Below are positions 43,436-53,043 of a DNA stretch of 64,000 bases, piece after piece. Source of the stretch: an uncultured Bacilli bacterium (lineage in GTDB: Bacteria; Bacillota_I; Bacilli_A; RF39; UBA660); NCBI GenBank assembly GCA_947629375.1, contig CANRDN010000003.1, positions 31,452-95,451 on the forward strand. Reading direction: 5' to 3'. Numbering within the stretch: position 1 is the first letter of the stretch; every line of letters begins with the position of its first letter. A program made the position numbers and the translations under genes. Under the pieces are notes generated by a model. It saw only the letters and a program-made list of their open reading frames with translations, was not told where the DNA came from and searched no databases.

Positions 43436-43951
43436 TTGAATAAAGGTTTAAAAATATTGCTTCTCGTATTAGGAGCAATAGTAGTATTTCTTTTAGCAGA
43501 TGATTTAATTGCAAAAGGATTAAATAGTAGACCACTATTATGTACAAGTACAGATAATAAGGGAATGGAAAATGTTCATCACGGTTTGTTAGTAGATCAT
43601 TATAATTGTGTTTTAGGTGATGATAAAACAATTTTTAAATGGGAAAAATATTCTTGTCCATTTGCAGAAGCACCTGTAACAGGCAAAAAGATAAAAGATA
43701 AATCTAAAGAATTAGAAGATTTTGTTTGCGATGAAACTTTAGGATTAGAAGAAATTTATGAAGATCAAAATAATACATACTTCTTTAGTTGCTTTAAAAG
43801 TGATTATGTGGTAGTTGTTGAAGATGATGGAACAGAAATACCTGTTAAAGAAGCATTACAAAATGGTACAATAACAATATTTGATTTAAGTTTAAATAAC
43901 ATTGATTATATAATACAATATAAGGATATAGAAGAACAACCAGAAAACTAG
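43436..43951 (+). CDS. Small anchored extracytoplasmic protein with Cys residues
   Basis: About 171 residues from TTG 43436, preferred because AGGAG (43422-43426) is 9 bases upstream; ATG 43427 would sit directly on the ribosome site. N-terminal helix (about 5-27), then an extracytoplasmic domain with five Cys (LLCTSTD, YNCVLG, YSCPFA, FVCDET, FSCFKS). Disulphides are possible. Family not recognised. Confidence 0.55.
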   Translation: MNKGLKILLLVLGAIVVFLLADDLIAKGLNSRPLLCTSTDNKGMENVHHGLLVDHYNCVLGDDKTIFKWEKYSCPFAEAPVTGKKIKDKSKELEDFVCDETLGLEEIYEDQNNTYFFSCFKSDYVVVVEDDGTEIPVKEALQNGTITIFDLSLNNIDYIIQYKDIEEQPEN

Positions 43952-43960
43952 GTTGTTTCT
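43935..43960 (+). terminator. Weak terminator overlapping the stop codon
   Basis: AACAACC (43935-43941) / GGTTGTT (43951-43957) with a 9-base loop and a short TCTTT tail. Confidence 0.45.
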
Positions 43961-44035
43961 TTAGAAAACACTTACATAAAAATTTTAAAAGTTGTAAAAT
44001 ATAAGTATAAAAGATTTATATCAATGTGTAGCATT

Positions 44036-44074
44036 ATGCGTAAGTCCAATTGTATATGGATTTACGCATTTTTT
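44036..44074 (+). terminator. Hairpin terminator or attenuator before the CarD gene
   Basis: ATGCGTAAGTCCA (44036-44048) / TGGATTTACGCAT (44057-44069), 13 pairs with one G-U, then TTTTTT. It lies 18 bases before the carD start and over 80 bases after the previous gene, so it may be an attenuator in the carD leader rather than a simple end signal. Confidence 0.75.
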
Positions 44075-44091
44075 AATTAGAAGGTGAAATT

Positions 44092-44583
44092 ATGTACAAA
44101 GTAAATGATTATGTGGTTTATAAAAAGGATGTTTGTAGAGTTAAAGAAATTAAAAACAATAAAGTAAATGGACAAGATTATTATATACTTGTTCCAATTG
44201 ATGATGATTCTCTTATAATTGATGTTCCTGTTGAAAATAGAATGGGATACTTAAGAGATGTTATTAACAAAAAAGATGCTGAAAAATTGATTCTTAATAT
44301 GCCTAATATTAAAACGCTTGATGAAATAGATGAGAAGTATATTGATAAAGCTTATAAAGAACTTTTATATAATGGAAAACAAGAAGACTTAATAAAAATT
44401 ATAAAGACAGCTTACTTAAGAAATGAATCAAGATTAAAGAATAATAAAAAATTAAGTGAAAAAGATACAAATTATTTTAATCAAGCAGAGAAATATTTAT
44501 ATAATGAATTATCTATCTCTTTAAATATGAGTGTCGATGAAGTAAAAAATTATATAATCAATAAAGTACAAAGCCTAACATAG
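44092..44583 (+). CDS. CarD/CdnL-family transcription regulator
   Basis: 163 residues. The N-terminal Tudor-like RNA-polymerase interaction domain (YKVNDYVVYKKDVCRVKEI…YYILVPIDDDSLIIDVPVEN) is followed by a helical DNA-binding domain. CarD-family proteins bind the RNAP beta subunit and stabilise open promoter complexes. A hairpin attenuator precedes it and a terminator follows. Confidence 0.85.
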   Translation: MYKVNDYVVYKKDVCRVKEIKNNKVNGQDYYILVPIDDDSLIIDVPVENRMGYLRDVINKKDAEKLILNMPNIKTLDEIDEKYIDKAYKELLYNGKQEDLIKIIKTAYLRNESRLKNNKKLSEKDTNYFNQAEKYLYNELSISLNMSVDEVKNYIINKVQSLT

Positions 44584-44612
44584 CAAATTAGTTATTTACT
44601 GATTTGCTTTTT
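44582..44612 (+). terminator. Intrinsic terminator
   Basis: AGCAAATTAGT (44582-44592) / ACTGATTTGCT (44598-44608), one G-U, TTTT tail. Confidence 0.85.
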
Positions 44613-44658
44613 AATTAGTATAAATAAGATATATAATATTAATAAGAAGAAGGTTAGT

Positions 44659-45375
44659 ATGAAAGATAAAGTAAAAGAATTTAAGAAAATGATTGATGAA
44701 TGTAATAATATTGTCTTTTTTGGAGGTGCTGGCGTATCTACTGAAAGTGGTATTCTTGATTTTAGAAGTAAAGATGGATTATATAATCAAAAGTATAAAT
44801 TTCCACCTGAAGAAATACTTAGTCACACATTTTTTAAAGAGAAAGTAGAAGAGTTTTATAAATTTTATAAAGATAAAATGAACAGTTTACCATATGAACC
44901 TAATATTACGCATATTAAACTTGCAAAACTAGAAAAGGAAGGAAAAGTTAAAGCAGTGGTCACTCAAAATATAGATGGACTACATCAAAAAGCGGGTTCC
45001 AAAAATGTCTATGAACTTCACGGAAGTGTATTAAGAAATTACTGTACTGAATGTCACAAATTTTACGATGCAGAATATGTTTTTAATTGCAAAGGTATAC
45101 CAAAGTGCAGTTGTGGAGGATTAATTAAACCTGATGTCGTACTTTATGAGGAAAGTCTTGATGAAGATACAGTAGAAGGTGCTATAGAAGCTATTTCAAA
45201 AGCTGATATGTTAATAGTAGCAGGAACTTCTCTTACTGTGTACCCAGCAAGTGGCTTAATAAATTACTTTCAAGGAAAATATTTAGTATTAATTAATAGA
45301 GATAGTACACCATATGATAATAGAGCCGATTTAGTAATAAATGATAGTCTTGGAAAGGTTTTTATAGAACTTTAA
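44659..45375 (+). CDS. cobB: Sirtuin NAD-dependent protein deacylase
   Basis: 238 residues. NAD pocket GGAGVSTESGILDFRSKDGLY (about 21-41), TQNIDGLHQKAGS, catalytic His in ELHGS, zinc ligands CTECHKFYDAEYVFNCKG then CSCGGLIKPDVVLYEE. It removes acetyl (and perhaps longer acyl) groups from lysines using NAD. The tyrosine-arginine pair of desuccinylases is not seen, so a deacetylase is more likely. Confidence 0.92.
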   Translation: MKDKVKEFKKMIDECNNIVFFGGAGVSTESGILDFRSKDGLYNQKYKFPPEEILSHTFFKEKVEEFYKFYKDKMNSLPYEPNITHIKLAKLEKEGKVKAVVTQNIDGLHQKAGSKNVYELHGSVLRNYCTECHKFYDAEYVFNCKGIPKCSCGGLIKPDVVLYEESLDEDTVEGAIEAISKADMLIVAGTSLTVYPASGLINYFQGKYLVLINRDSTPYDNRADLVINDSLGKVFIEL

Positions 45376-45443
45376 AAGTAAACTAATGGTGTGTTTAAAA
45401 ATATTAAAAAAACTGTTATATTCTTTTTGAAAGGAGCACAAGT

Positions 45444-46679
45444 ATGAATCAACAAAAGATAGGTAAATTTATTGCAACTTGTAGAAAAGAACAAGATTTA
45501 ACTCAAGAACAATTAGCAGATAAATTAGGAATAACAAAGAATGCTGTAAGTAAATGGGAAAGAGGAATTAGTTTTCCAGATGTATCATTATTTAAAAGCT
45601 TATGTGAAGAGTTAGATATAAACGTTGAAGAACTTATAAACGGAGAGAAAGATAAAAGTGATAAAGCCAAAGAAAAGGCAATTTTAGCAACAATTAATGA
45701 AAAAAATAGAATAAATAAAAAATCTAAAAAGACAATAGCAATTTTATGTATAGGTTTTATCCTAATATTAGGAGCATTGTTTTATTATAACGAAAAAACA
45801 AAAGTTAATTTGGTAACTGATTCTGACTATCTATATGATAAGGCTTTAGAATATATAAGAAACGATGAAATAAAAACAAATCCTGATTCTAATAAAAAAG
45901 ATTTTAATGCCTTTTATACTTATTATGGATTTGGAATAGAAGAAAAAGGTGACTATAAATATGCTTATATGTGGATTGTTAGTTACAGTTATTATATTGA
46001 AAAGGAAGGTTATTTAGAATCATCATTAGCAAATTTTAATCCTTGTAAAGTAACTTTTAAAGATGATGAAGTAGTAAAAGTCAAATATCCTAAAAGTGGT
46101 AAATTTTATGAGTCATCTGTTATAGAAATGTTTCCTAAAAAAATTGCAAATGAAATATTACTTTTTGATAAAGAGATAGATGGAAAAAAGATAAATCAAA
46201 GTAAAATAAATCAGTTATATGATGATATTATAAATAGAAAAAATATTTACTATGATTATTTAGATTTAGATATGAATACATTAACTATCGATGATTTAAG
46301 TTATAATGACCTAATATTTTCGATTAGTTATTGGGACTCTAGTTGTGTTACACCATTATTGGTAATATATAAAAATAATAAATATGTTTTATACACAGCC
46401 TATAAATCTTGTAAACCTGGAGAAATGTGTGATATGATGCTGGAGTATACTAAGAAAATTGAAGGAACATATGACTTTGACATTATGGAAATAATAAGAC
46501 ATAGCATCGATGGTAACAACAAAAGCTTTACTACTGGAAATTTTCCAAAATACGAAATTAATTGTGGAAAAGCTTATAAATTCTATTCATATGAAGATAA
46601 TAAACCACTTATGGATTTCTTAAAATCAATTAATGCAGATTTAAAAAGCTGTGCACAACCTGATTATGGGGATGATTAA
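45444..46679 (+). CDS. XRE-family regulator with membrane helix and extracytoplasmic domain
   Basis: 411 residues. A helix-turn-helix domain (1-70, GKFIATCRKEQDLTQEQLADKLGITKNAVSKWERG) is followed by a linker, one membrane helix (about 97-117) and about 290 extracytoplasmic residues with Cys near the C-terminus (NCGKAY…KSCAQPDYGDD). It therefore looks like a one-component membrane-bound transcription regulator. The signal and targets are unknown. GAAAGGAG site. Confidence 0.85.
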   Translation: MNQQKIGKFIATCRKEQDLTQEQLADKLGITKNAVSKWERGISFPDVSLFKSLCEELDINVEELINGEKDKSDKAKEKAILATINEKNRINKKSKKTIAILCIGFILILGALFYYNEKTKVNLVTDSDYLYDKALEYIRNDEIKTNPDSNKKDFNAFYTYYGFGIEEKGDYKYAYMWIVSYSYYIEKEGYLESSLANFNPCKVTFKDDEVVKVKYPKSGKFYESSVIEMFPKKIANEILLFDKEIDGKKINQSKINQLYDDIINRKNIYYDYLDLDMNTLTIDDLSYNDLIFSISYWDSSCVTPLLVIYKNNKYVLYTAYKSCKPGEMCDMMLEYTKKIEGTYDFDIMEIIRHSIDGNNKSFTTGNFPKYEINCGKAYKFYSYEDNKPLMDFLKSINADLKSCAQPDYGDD

Positions 46680-46686
46680 ACAATAA

Positions 46687-46713
46687 AGCAAACTTTTATA
46701 GTTTGTTTTTTTT
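46687..46713 (+). terminator. Intrinsic terminator
   Basis: AGCAAACT (46687-46694) / AGTTTGTT (46700-46707), one G-U, then T run. Confidence 0.8.
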
Positions 46714-46779
46714 AAATATTTTCATATTTTTAAGTCGTATATTAATAAAATGGTATATAATTAAAAAGAGGTGAATAAA

Positions 46780-47278
46780 ATTAAAAATAAAATAGGAATT
46801 ATATTCTTAAGTATCTTAACTGTTTTTTTTGGTTACTGGATGTGGAAATGAAAGTACAGAGAAAGAAAAAGATAAAAATGCTAAAGAACAGACTTTAGTA
46901 TGTACAAATGCAAAAGAAGAGGAAGGGATGATTACTAATCAGGTATTTACTTTAACTTTTAATAATGAAAGTTTAAAACATTATACGGATGACTTTACTT
47001 TAACTGTTACTGATGCTGGCGTAAGAGAAAATTGGCAACAATTTAAAGAATCAATGAATCAAGATAATAAAGAAATTGAGAAAGATGGAGTGAGTCTTAA
47101 AGTAGAAGTAAATGATAAAGAATATAAGTATAGAACAATAACAGACATCGATGTCGATAAAGCTAATGACGAGGCATTAACTGAAGTCGGTTATGAAGGT
47201 TTAAAAGATAATGGACTTACTTTGAAAGATTGGAAAAAAATAATAGAAGAAGAAGGAGCAACTTGCGAAGTTAAATAA
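46780..47278 (+). pseudogene. Lipoprotein gene with frameshift at a T8 tract and apparent ATT start
   Basis: The 149-residue open frame from 46829 (MVTGCGNES…) starts in the middle of a lipobox. Upstream in the next frame lies a proper signal peptide, KNKIGIIFLSILTVF, from ATT 46780, with AGAGGTG at 46767-46773. The two frames meet in TTTTTTTT (46823-46830). Seven T would give one continuous frame ending …LTVFLVTGCGNES, a perfect lipoprotein start. ATT stands where ATG is expected; the in-frame GTG 46771 overlaps the ribosome site. The mature part (about 130 residues with two Cys, LVCTNA and ATCEVK) is not a family I recognise. Confidence 0.7.
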
Positions 47279-47290
47279 TAGAAAATAATT

Positions 47291-47320
47291 AGCAAACAGG
47301 ATTTACTTGTTTGCTTTTTT
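47291..47320 (+). terminator. Intrinsic terminator
   Basis: AGCAAACAGG (47291-47300) / CTTGTTTGCT (47306-47315), one G-U, then T6. Confidence 0.88.
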
Positions 47321-47335
47321 AATTTATTTATAATG

Positions 47336-47349
47336 TTACAAAACTGTAA
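47336..47349. promoter_or_regulatory. Palindromic operator before the Bce-type two-component genes
   Basis: TTACA-AAAC-TGTAA (47336-47349). The same palindrome TTACA-AAAG-TGTAA stands before the transporter genes (49097-49110). It is most likely the binding site of the response regulator encoded at 47404. Confidence 0.75.
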
Positions 47350-47403
47350 GGTAAGAATTTTAATGTGTGTGATAAAATATAAAAAGAGAAATGAGTTGTA
47401 TTT

Positions 47404-48078
47404 ATGAATAAAATAATGATTATAGAAGATGATAAAACAATTTGTGATGAACTTTCTAAACTTTTAGAAAAAAATAATTATGAACCAATTGTCTTAGAGA
47501 ATTTTAATAGTGCTTTAACTGAAATTTTAAAAACAACACCAGACTTAATTTTGCTTGATATAAATATACCTTTTATAAATGGTGAAGTATTATTACAAAA
47601 TTTAAGAAAAAAATCTAATATTCCAGTTATAATGGTTACAAGTCTCAATTCGGAAATAGATGAAGCACTATCTATTTCTTATGGTGCAGATGATTATATA
47701 ACTAAACCGTATAATCCCAATATTTTACTTTTAAGAATTGGTGCTGTCTTAAAAAGAATAAAGACAAATTATAATATAAACGGAAACGAAATATCTTATA
47801 AAGAATTAAAGTTTGACTTTCAAAAAGGAATTATTAAAAATAACGATAAAGAAATAGAATTATCAAAAAATGAGATGATTATTTTTTCTTATTTATTAAA
47901 TCATCAAAATAAAATTGTAACTCGTGAAGAACTTATGACAATACTTTGGGATAATGCTGAATACATTAATGAGAATGCTTTAACAGTTAATATTTGTAGG
48001 TTAAGAAATAAATTAAAAGAGTTAGGTTATACGAATGTAATAGATACAAGAAAAGGATTAGGGTACATTTTATTATGA
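47404..48078 (+). CDS. OmpR-family response regulator (BceR-type)
   Basis: 224 residues. The receiver has the acidic pocket (Glu8, Asp9), phospho-acceptor Asp52 (LLDINIPF), switch Thr (VTSL) and Lys (TKPYNP). The winged helix (about 130-224) ends NVIDTRKGLGYILL. It overlaps the kinase gene by 4 bases. In Bce modules the regulator activates the transporter operon, fitting the repeated palindrome. Confidence 0.92.
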   Translation: MNKIMIIEDDKTICDELSKLLEKNNYEPIVLENFNSALTEILKTTPDLILLDINIPFINGEVLLQNLRKKSNIPVIMVTSLNSEIDEALSISYGADDYITKPYNPNILLLRIGAVLKRIKTNYNINGNEISYKELKFDFQKGIIKNNDKEIELSKNEMIIFSYLLNHQNKIVTREELMTILWDNAEYINENALTVNICRLRNKLKELGYTNVIDTRKGLGYILL

Positions 48079-49094
48079 AATTTAGTGAGTATTTTAAAGA
48101 CAATTTATATAAATCAATAATATTTATCGTTTGCTATAGTTTTAATCTCTTAATTTTTTTTGCTTTTAAAATTGATTCTTCAGTTATTATTTCTTCATCA
48201 TTTCTCTATATTATTTTTTATTTACTTATATTATTAATACCATATTTTAGAAAAAGAAAATTTTATACTGATTTACTTGCCAATATTCAATCACTTGATA
48301 AAAGTTATTTGGTACTAGAAACTTTATCTAAACCAGAATTTTACGAAGGTGAATTACTTGTGTCTGCATTATATGAAATAAATAAATCAATGAATGAAAA
48401 TGTAAGGCTAATTGAAGAACATTTTAAAGACTTTAAAGAGTATATTGAAATGTGGATTCACGAAGTTAAAATACCTCTTTCTACTTTAATATTAATGAGT
48501 AATAATCGTAAAGATAAGTTTGATAAAAAGACAAAGATACAATTAAAAAGATTAGAAAATTATGTAGATCAAGTCCTTTACTATGCAAGAAGTGAAAATG
48601 CTGAAAAAGATTATTTAATAAAAGAAACTGATTTATCCAAAGTTATAAAAAATGTTGGTCTTAAAAATATAGATGACCTATTAGAAAATAAAATAGATTT
48701 TATTGCAGAAAATGTTAATTATAAAGTTTTAACAGACTCTAAATGGTTGGAATTTATTTTAGAGCAAATAGTCAATAATAGCATTAAATATAGAAAAGAT
48801 ACTGATAAATCTTATATAAAAATTTCTGTTCAAGAAAAGGAAGAAAAAACAATATTGATTGTGGAAGACAATGGTATTGGAATTAAAAGTTCGGATTTAA
48901 AACAAGTCTTTGATAAATCATTTACAGGGGAAAATGGAAGAAATACCAATAAATCTACTGGAATGGGGTTATATATTGCTAAAAATATGTGTAAGAAGTT
49001 AGGTCATAAAATAGAGATAGATTCTACATATAACGAGTATACAAAAGTCTATATTACTTTTGCAAAAAACAAGTATTATGATGTTTTAAAGTAA
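48075..49094 (+). CDS. Intramembrane-sensing histidine kinase (BceS-type)
   Basis: 339 residues. Two N-terminal helices (about 13-32 and 38-58) with almost no loop between them, so no sensory domain outside the cell. The phospho-acceptor His129 lies in MWIHEVKIPL, followed by the N box (NNSIKYRKD), G1 (VEDNGIGI) and G2 (STGMGLYIAKN). In BceS-like systems the transporter itself senses the peptide. Confidence 0.92.
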   Translation: MKFSEYFKDNLYKSIIFIVCYSFNLLIFFAFKIDSSVIISSSFLYIIFYLLILLIPYFRKRKFYTDLLANIQSLDKSYLVLETLSKPEFYEGELLVSALYEINKSMNENVRLIEEHFKDFKEYIEMWIHEVKIPLSTLILMSNNRKDKFDKKTKIQLKRLENYVDQVLYYARSENAEKDYLIKETDLSKVIKNVGLKNIDDLLENKIDFIAENVNYKVLTDSKWLEFILEQIVNNSIKYRKDTDKSYIKISVQEKEEKTILIVEDNGIGIKSSDLKQVFDKSFTGENGRNTNKSTGMGLYIAKNMCKKLGHKIEIDSTYNEYTKVYITFAKNKYYDVLK

Positions 49095-49096
49095 TG

Positions 49097-49110
49097 TTAC
49101 AAAAGTGTAA
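49097..49110. promoter_or_regulatory. Palindromic operator before the Bce-type transporter genes
   Basis: TTACA-AAAG-TGTAA, followed by a related half site (ATGTTATGTAATGTT). It starts 3 bases after the kinase stop and lies about 70 bases before the ATPase start. Confidence 0.75.
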
Positions 49111-49178
49111 TGTTATGTAATGTTAAAAAAACGACAAAATAGTTTTTTTGAATTATTATGTTTACGAAAGGAGAAGTT

Positions 49179-49943
49179 ATGAAAAATATTTTAAAAGTTG
49201 ATAAAATTGAAAAATACTATGGTAGTCGTTCATCTTTAACGAAAGCAATTGACAATATGTCCTTTGAAGTAGAAAAAGGAGAATTTGTTGCTATAATGGG
49301 CACATCTGGTTCAGGTAAAACAACTCTTTTAAATTGCATATCGACCATTGATAAGGTAACAAGTGGACATATTTTTGTTGGAGATCTTGATATTACAAAA
49401 TTAAAAGGTAATGAGCTAAATAAGTTTAGAAGAGAAGAGTTAGGTTTTATCTTTCAAGATTTTAACTTACTCGATACTTTAACTGCATACGAGAATATTG
49501 CTCTTGCCTTATCTATTCAGAATGAAAGTTCATCATTAATAGAGCAAAAGATAAAGAAAGTTGCAGAAGAATTAGATATAAAGGATGTATTAAATAAATA
49601 TCCATATCAAATGAGTGGAGGACAAAAACAAAGGGTAGCAAGTGCAAGAGCAATTGTTACAGATCCTAAACTTATTTTGGCTGACGAACCTACTGGGGCA
49701 CTTGATTCAAAATCATCTAAAATGTTATTAGAAAAATTTAATTATTTAGATGAACTTGGTGCTACTATTCTTATGGTTACTCACGATGCTTTTACAGCAA
49801 GTTATGCAAGGCGTGTAATTTTTATCAAAGATGGTAAATTTTTTAAAGAGATACATAAGGGAAAAGATACTCGTAAAGAATTTTTTGATAAAATTATTGA
49901 TGTTGTAACTTTGCTTGGTGGAGACTTAAACGATGCTTTGTAA
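49179..49943 (+). CDS. BceA-type ABC transporter ATPase
   Basis: 254 residues from ATG 49179 (AAAGGAG site; ATG 49158 is upstream of it). Walker [11 protein letters not shown]-loop [10 protein letters not shown], signature MSGGQKQR, Walker [14 protein letters not shown]-loop VTHD: all intact. It pairs with the next gene in a peptide-antibiotic detoxification and sensing transporter of the MacB/BceAB kind. Overlaps the permease gene by 11 bases. Confidence 0.94.
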   Translation: MKNILKVDKIEKYYGSRSSLTKAIDNMSFEVEKGEFVAIMGTSGSGKTTLLNCISTIDKVTSGHIFVGDLDITKLKGNELNKFRREELGFIFQDFNLLDTLTAYENIALALSIQNESSSLIEQKIKKVAEELDIKDVLNKYPYQMSGGQKQRVASARAIVTDPKLILADEPTGALDSKSSKMLLEKFNYLDELGATILMVTHDAFTASYARRVIFIKDGKFFKEIHKGKDTRKEFFDKIIDVVTLLGGDLNDAL

Positions 49944-52005
49944 ATTATCACTAAAAAACATCAAGAAGAGTTTTAAAGATTATGCCATCTACTTTTTTAC
50001 ACTTATTCTTGGTGTTGCCATTTTTTATGTATTTAATGCCTTAGATAGCCAAACTGTTATGATGGATGTATCAAAATCAACAGAAGAAATAATTGAACTT
50101 ATGATGACAATGCTATCTGGTGTCAGTGTATTTGTATCCTTTATATTAGGATTCTTAATTATCTATGCTTCAAGATTTTTAATTAAGAGAAGAAATAAAG
50201 AATTCGGTATTTACCTAACTTTGGGTATGAGTAAAAGAAAGATATCATTAATATTGTTTTTCGAAACACTATTTATTGGAATTATTTCCCTTATTGTAGG
50301 ACTATTATTTGGGATATTATTATCGCAAGCTATGAGTTTAGTTGTTGCTAATATGTTTGAAGCAAATCTTACAAAGTTTGCCTTTGTCTTCTCATCTTCT
50401 GCGTGTATTAAAACTATAATTTACTTTAGTATAATGTATTTACTCGTTATGATTTTTAATACTATAAGTGTAAGTAAATGTAAGCTTATTGATTTATTAA
50501 ACGGTGCAAAGAAAACGGAAGAAATTAAACTAAAAAATCCCTATTTGTGTATTATTATTTTTATTGTTTCGTGTTTGATTCTTGGAAGAGCCTATTATAC
50601 AGTTACTCACGACTTCCTTACTTTACAAGAAGTAACTGACATTATAAAGCCAATTATGATGGGTGCTATTGCAACATTCTTTATCTTTTGGTCTTTATCA
50701 GGACTCATTTTAAGGATAGCAATGAGCATAAAAAAATTCTATTACAAAGGATTAAATAGTTTTACACTAAGACAGTTTTCGAGTCAAATTAACACGACTG
50801 TATTTGGAGCAACCATTATTTGTTTAATGTTATTTATAACGATATGTTTACTATCAGCTTGTCTTACTATGAAAAACTCTATGAATGCTAATATTAAAGA
50901 ACTTGCTCCAGTAGATGCTATGTTCACAGTTAATATGAATATGGATAAGTATTATGAAAAATATAGAAATTATGGATATAATGATTCTCAAATAAAAAAC
51001 TCTCACTATACAGCCAAAGAAATGTTTGAATTGTTTGATTTTGATATTACTTCCTACTTTAAAGATTATATAGAAGTTAATACTTATGCTACACCTGATT
51101 TAACGATGAATAATACATTAGGGTCAAAACTAAATAGTATCAGAATTGAGTTTCCCTTTTTGGCTTATGATACAATGGAATCTATTATGAAAATTAGTGA
51201 TTATAATAGAGTAGCAAAATTTTATGGTATAAAAGAATATTCTTTAAATGAAAATGAATATATGATAGTTGCCGACTTCAAGTCAATGGTTAGTGTTAGA
51301 AATATTGCTCTTAAAAATAATGAGACCATTAATTTGTTCGGTCACACTCTGAAACCTAAATATGATTCCTGCCAGGATGGATTTTTGGAAATGTCTAGTC
51401 AACACATTAATACAGGAATTATTTTAGTACCTGATAATGTTGTAGATGAAGAATACTTAGTCCAAAATCATTTAATTGGTAACTATAAAACAAATAATAA
51501 AAAGGAAATAGCAGAGATAGAAAATAGTATAAATAAATTAGATGAAGATAAAAAAGCAAATGAATACTTACTTCCAAGTGGATCAACTAAACTTGCAATT
51601 AAAGAAGCAACAACTGGGTTATCGGCAATGGTTACATTTATCGGACTTTATTTAGGAATAATTTTTTTAATTAGTAGTGCAGCAATTTTAGGATTAAAAG
51701 AATTATCTGAAAGTAGTGATAATAAAGAAAGATTTAAAATGTTAAGAAAAATTGGTACAGATGAAAAAATGATTAATAAGGCTTTGTTTAGACAAATTGC
51801 TATATTCTTTATGTTGCCTTTAATTCTTGCTTTAATTCATTCAATCTTTGGTATAATGTTTGCTGTTAAAATATTAGAAGTGTTTGGAACAGAAGAGTTA
51901 CTGCCATCTATTATTGCTACAGCCATATTTATTGTTATTATCTATGGTGGATATTTCTTAATCACTTATTATTCAAGTAAAAATATTATAAAAGAGAGAC
52001 TGTAA
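49933..52005 (+). CDS. BceB-type FtsX-family permease
   Basis: 690 residues, ten predicted helices with a large extracytoplasmic domain of about 230 residues between helices 7 and 8 (about 315-550), the hallmark of BceB-like permeases. In the family, that domain binds peptide antibiotics bound to cell-wall lipid intermediates, and the permease signals to the kinase. Together with 47404-49943 this is a complete module against cell-wall-active antimicrobial peptides; the peptide cannot be predicted. Confidence 0.92.
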   Translation: MLCKLSLKNIKKSFKDYAIYFFTLILGVAIFYVFNALDSQTVMMDVSKSTEEIIELMMTMLSGVSVFVSFILGFLIIYASRFLIKRRNKEFGIYLTLGMSKRKISLILFFETLFIGIISLIVGLLFGILLSQAMSLVVANMFEANLTKFAFVFSSSACIKTIIYFSIMYLLVMIFNTISVSKCKLIDLLNGAKKTEEIKLKNPYLCIIIFIVSCLILGRAYYTVTHDFLTLQEVTDIIKPIMMGAIATFFIFWSLSGLILRIAMSIKKFYYKGLNSFTLRQFSSQINTTVFGATIICLMLFITICLLSACLTMKNSMNANIKELAPVDAMFTVNMNMDKYYEKYRNYGYNDSQIKNSHYTAKEMFELFDFDITSYFKDYIEVNTYATPDLTMNNTLGSKLNSIRIEFPFLAYDTMESIMKISDYNRVAKFYGIKEYSLNENEYMIVADFKSMVSVRNIALKNNETINLFGHTLKPKYDSCQDGFLEMSSQHINTGIILVPDNVVDEEYLVQNHLIGNYKTNNKKEIAEIENSINKLDEDKKANEYLLPSGSTKLAIKEATTGLSAMVTFIGLYLGIIFLISSAAILGLKELSESSDNKERFKMLRKIGTDEKMINKALFRQIAIFFMLPLILALIHSIFGIMFAVKILEVFGTEELLPSIIATAIFIVIIYGGYFLITYYSSKNIIKERL

Positions 52006-52084
52006 TACTTAAATTTAACCATTTAATATCTAAATATTGTGTTATTATATTATTTAAATAAATTACTTTTTAGGAGGTACTTTA

Positions 52085-52948
52085 ATGGAAATAATATGTA
52101 GCGAATATTGTGGATTTTGTAGAGGTGTTAATTATTCTGTTAACAAAGCTTTAGAAGTTTTACATAATAATGAAAAGATATATTGTTTAGGACAGATTGT
52201 CCATAATGAGTGGGTTATTAAAAAATTAGAAGAAGAAGGATTAATTATTGTCGATAACATAGATGAAGTAGAAAGTAATAGCAAGTTAATTATAAGAGCT
52301 CACGGGGAAAGAAAAGAAGTAATTGAAAGCGCTTTGAAAAGAAACATAGAAGTAATAGATTTAACCTGTGGCAAAATAAAAATTATTATTAACAAAATTA
52401 AAAAAGAAAAAGATAACTCTTATATCATAATTATTGGAAAAAAGAACCATCCAGAACCGATTGGACTTTTAAGTTATGCTTCAAAGTATAGTTCAATTCT
52501 TGAAAGTGATTCTAATATCGATGATGTATATAAAAAGATAAAGGATAATCCGTATAAGAGAGTATATATCGTTTCTCAAACAACTTTTGGAGAAAAAAGA
52601 TTTGATGAGTTAGCAGATCAAATAAAAGAAAAGTTAAATGATGATTATGAAGCAGTTATCGATAAAACAATATGTGATGCTACTGACAAAAGACAAAAAG
52701 ATGCTCTTGAATTATCAAAACAAGTTAACAAGATGATTGTTATTGGGGGTAAAAAAAGTTCTAATACTTTGGAACTATACAAGCTAGTAAAAGATAGATG
52801 TGAAGGATCTTATTTGATTCAAGATGTTAATGACTTAAAAGACATCACCTTCAAAAAAGAAGATAGAGTAGGAATTATAACTGGAGCATCTACCCATATA
52901 AACAACGTCGATGAGATAGTAAAATATTTAAAAGATACATACGAATAA
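52085..52948 (+). CDS. ispH: 4-hydroxy-3-methylbut-2-enyl diphosphate reductase
   Basis: 287 residues. Iron-sulphur ligands Cys12 (GFCRGV), Cys95 (DLTCGK) and Cys197 (TICDAT) and substrate residues His40 (VHN), His73 (RAHG), His122-Glu124 (NHPEP) and Ser225 region (KSSNT) are visible. It is the last step of the MEP pathway, giving IPP and DMAPP, so the organism makes isoprenoids by this route. The usual TCP at the second Cys is TCG here. AGGAGGT site. Confidence 0.93.
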   Translation: MEIICSEYCGFCRGVNYSVNKALEVLHNNEKIYCLGQIVHNEWVIKKLEEEGLIIVDNIDEVESNSKLIIRAHGERKEVIESALKRNIEVIDLTCGKIKIIINKIKKEKDNSYIIIIGKKNHPEPIGLLSYASKYSSILESDSNIDDVYKKIKDNPYKRVYIVSQTTFGEKRFDELADQIKEKLNDDYEAVIDKTICDATDKRQKDALELSKQVNKMIVIGGKKSSNTLELYKLVKDRCEGSYLIQDVNDLKDITFKKEDRVGIITGASTHINNVDEIVKYLKDTYE

Positions 52949-52956
52949 ATATTTAG

Positions 52957-52984
52957 GAGTAAATAAAAATATTTACTCTTTTTT
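52957..52984 (+). terminator. Intrinsic terminator
   Basis: GAGTAAATA (52957-52965), AAAA, TATTTACTC (52970-52978), T run. Confidence 0.85.
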
Positions 52985-53043
52985 GTAACCAAAGGAGAAA
53001 TACAAGTATCATTATAATGAATCGATTCAGTGGAGGTATCAAT

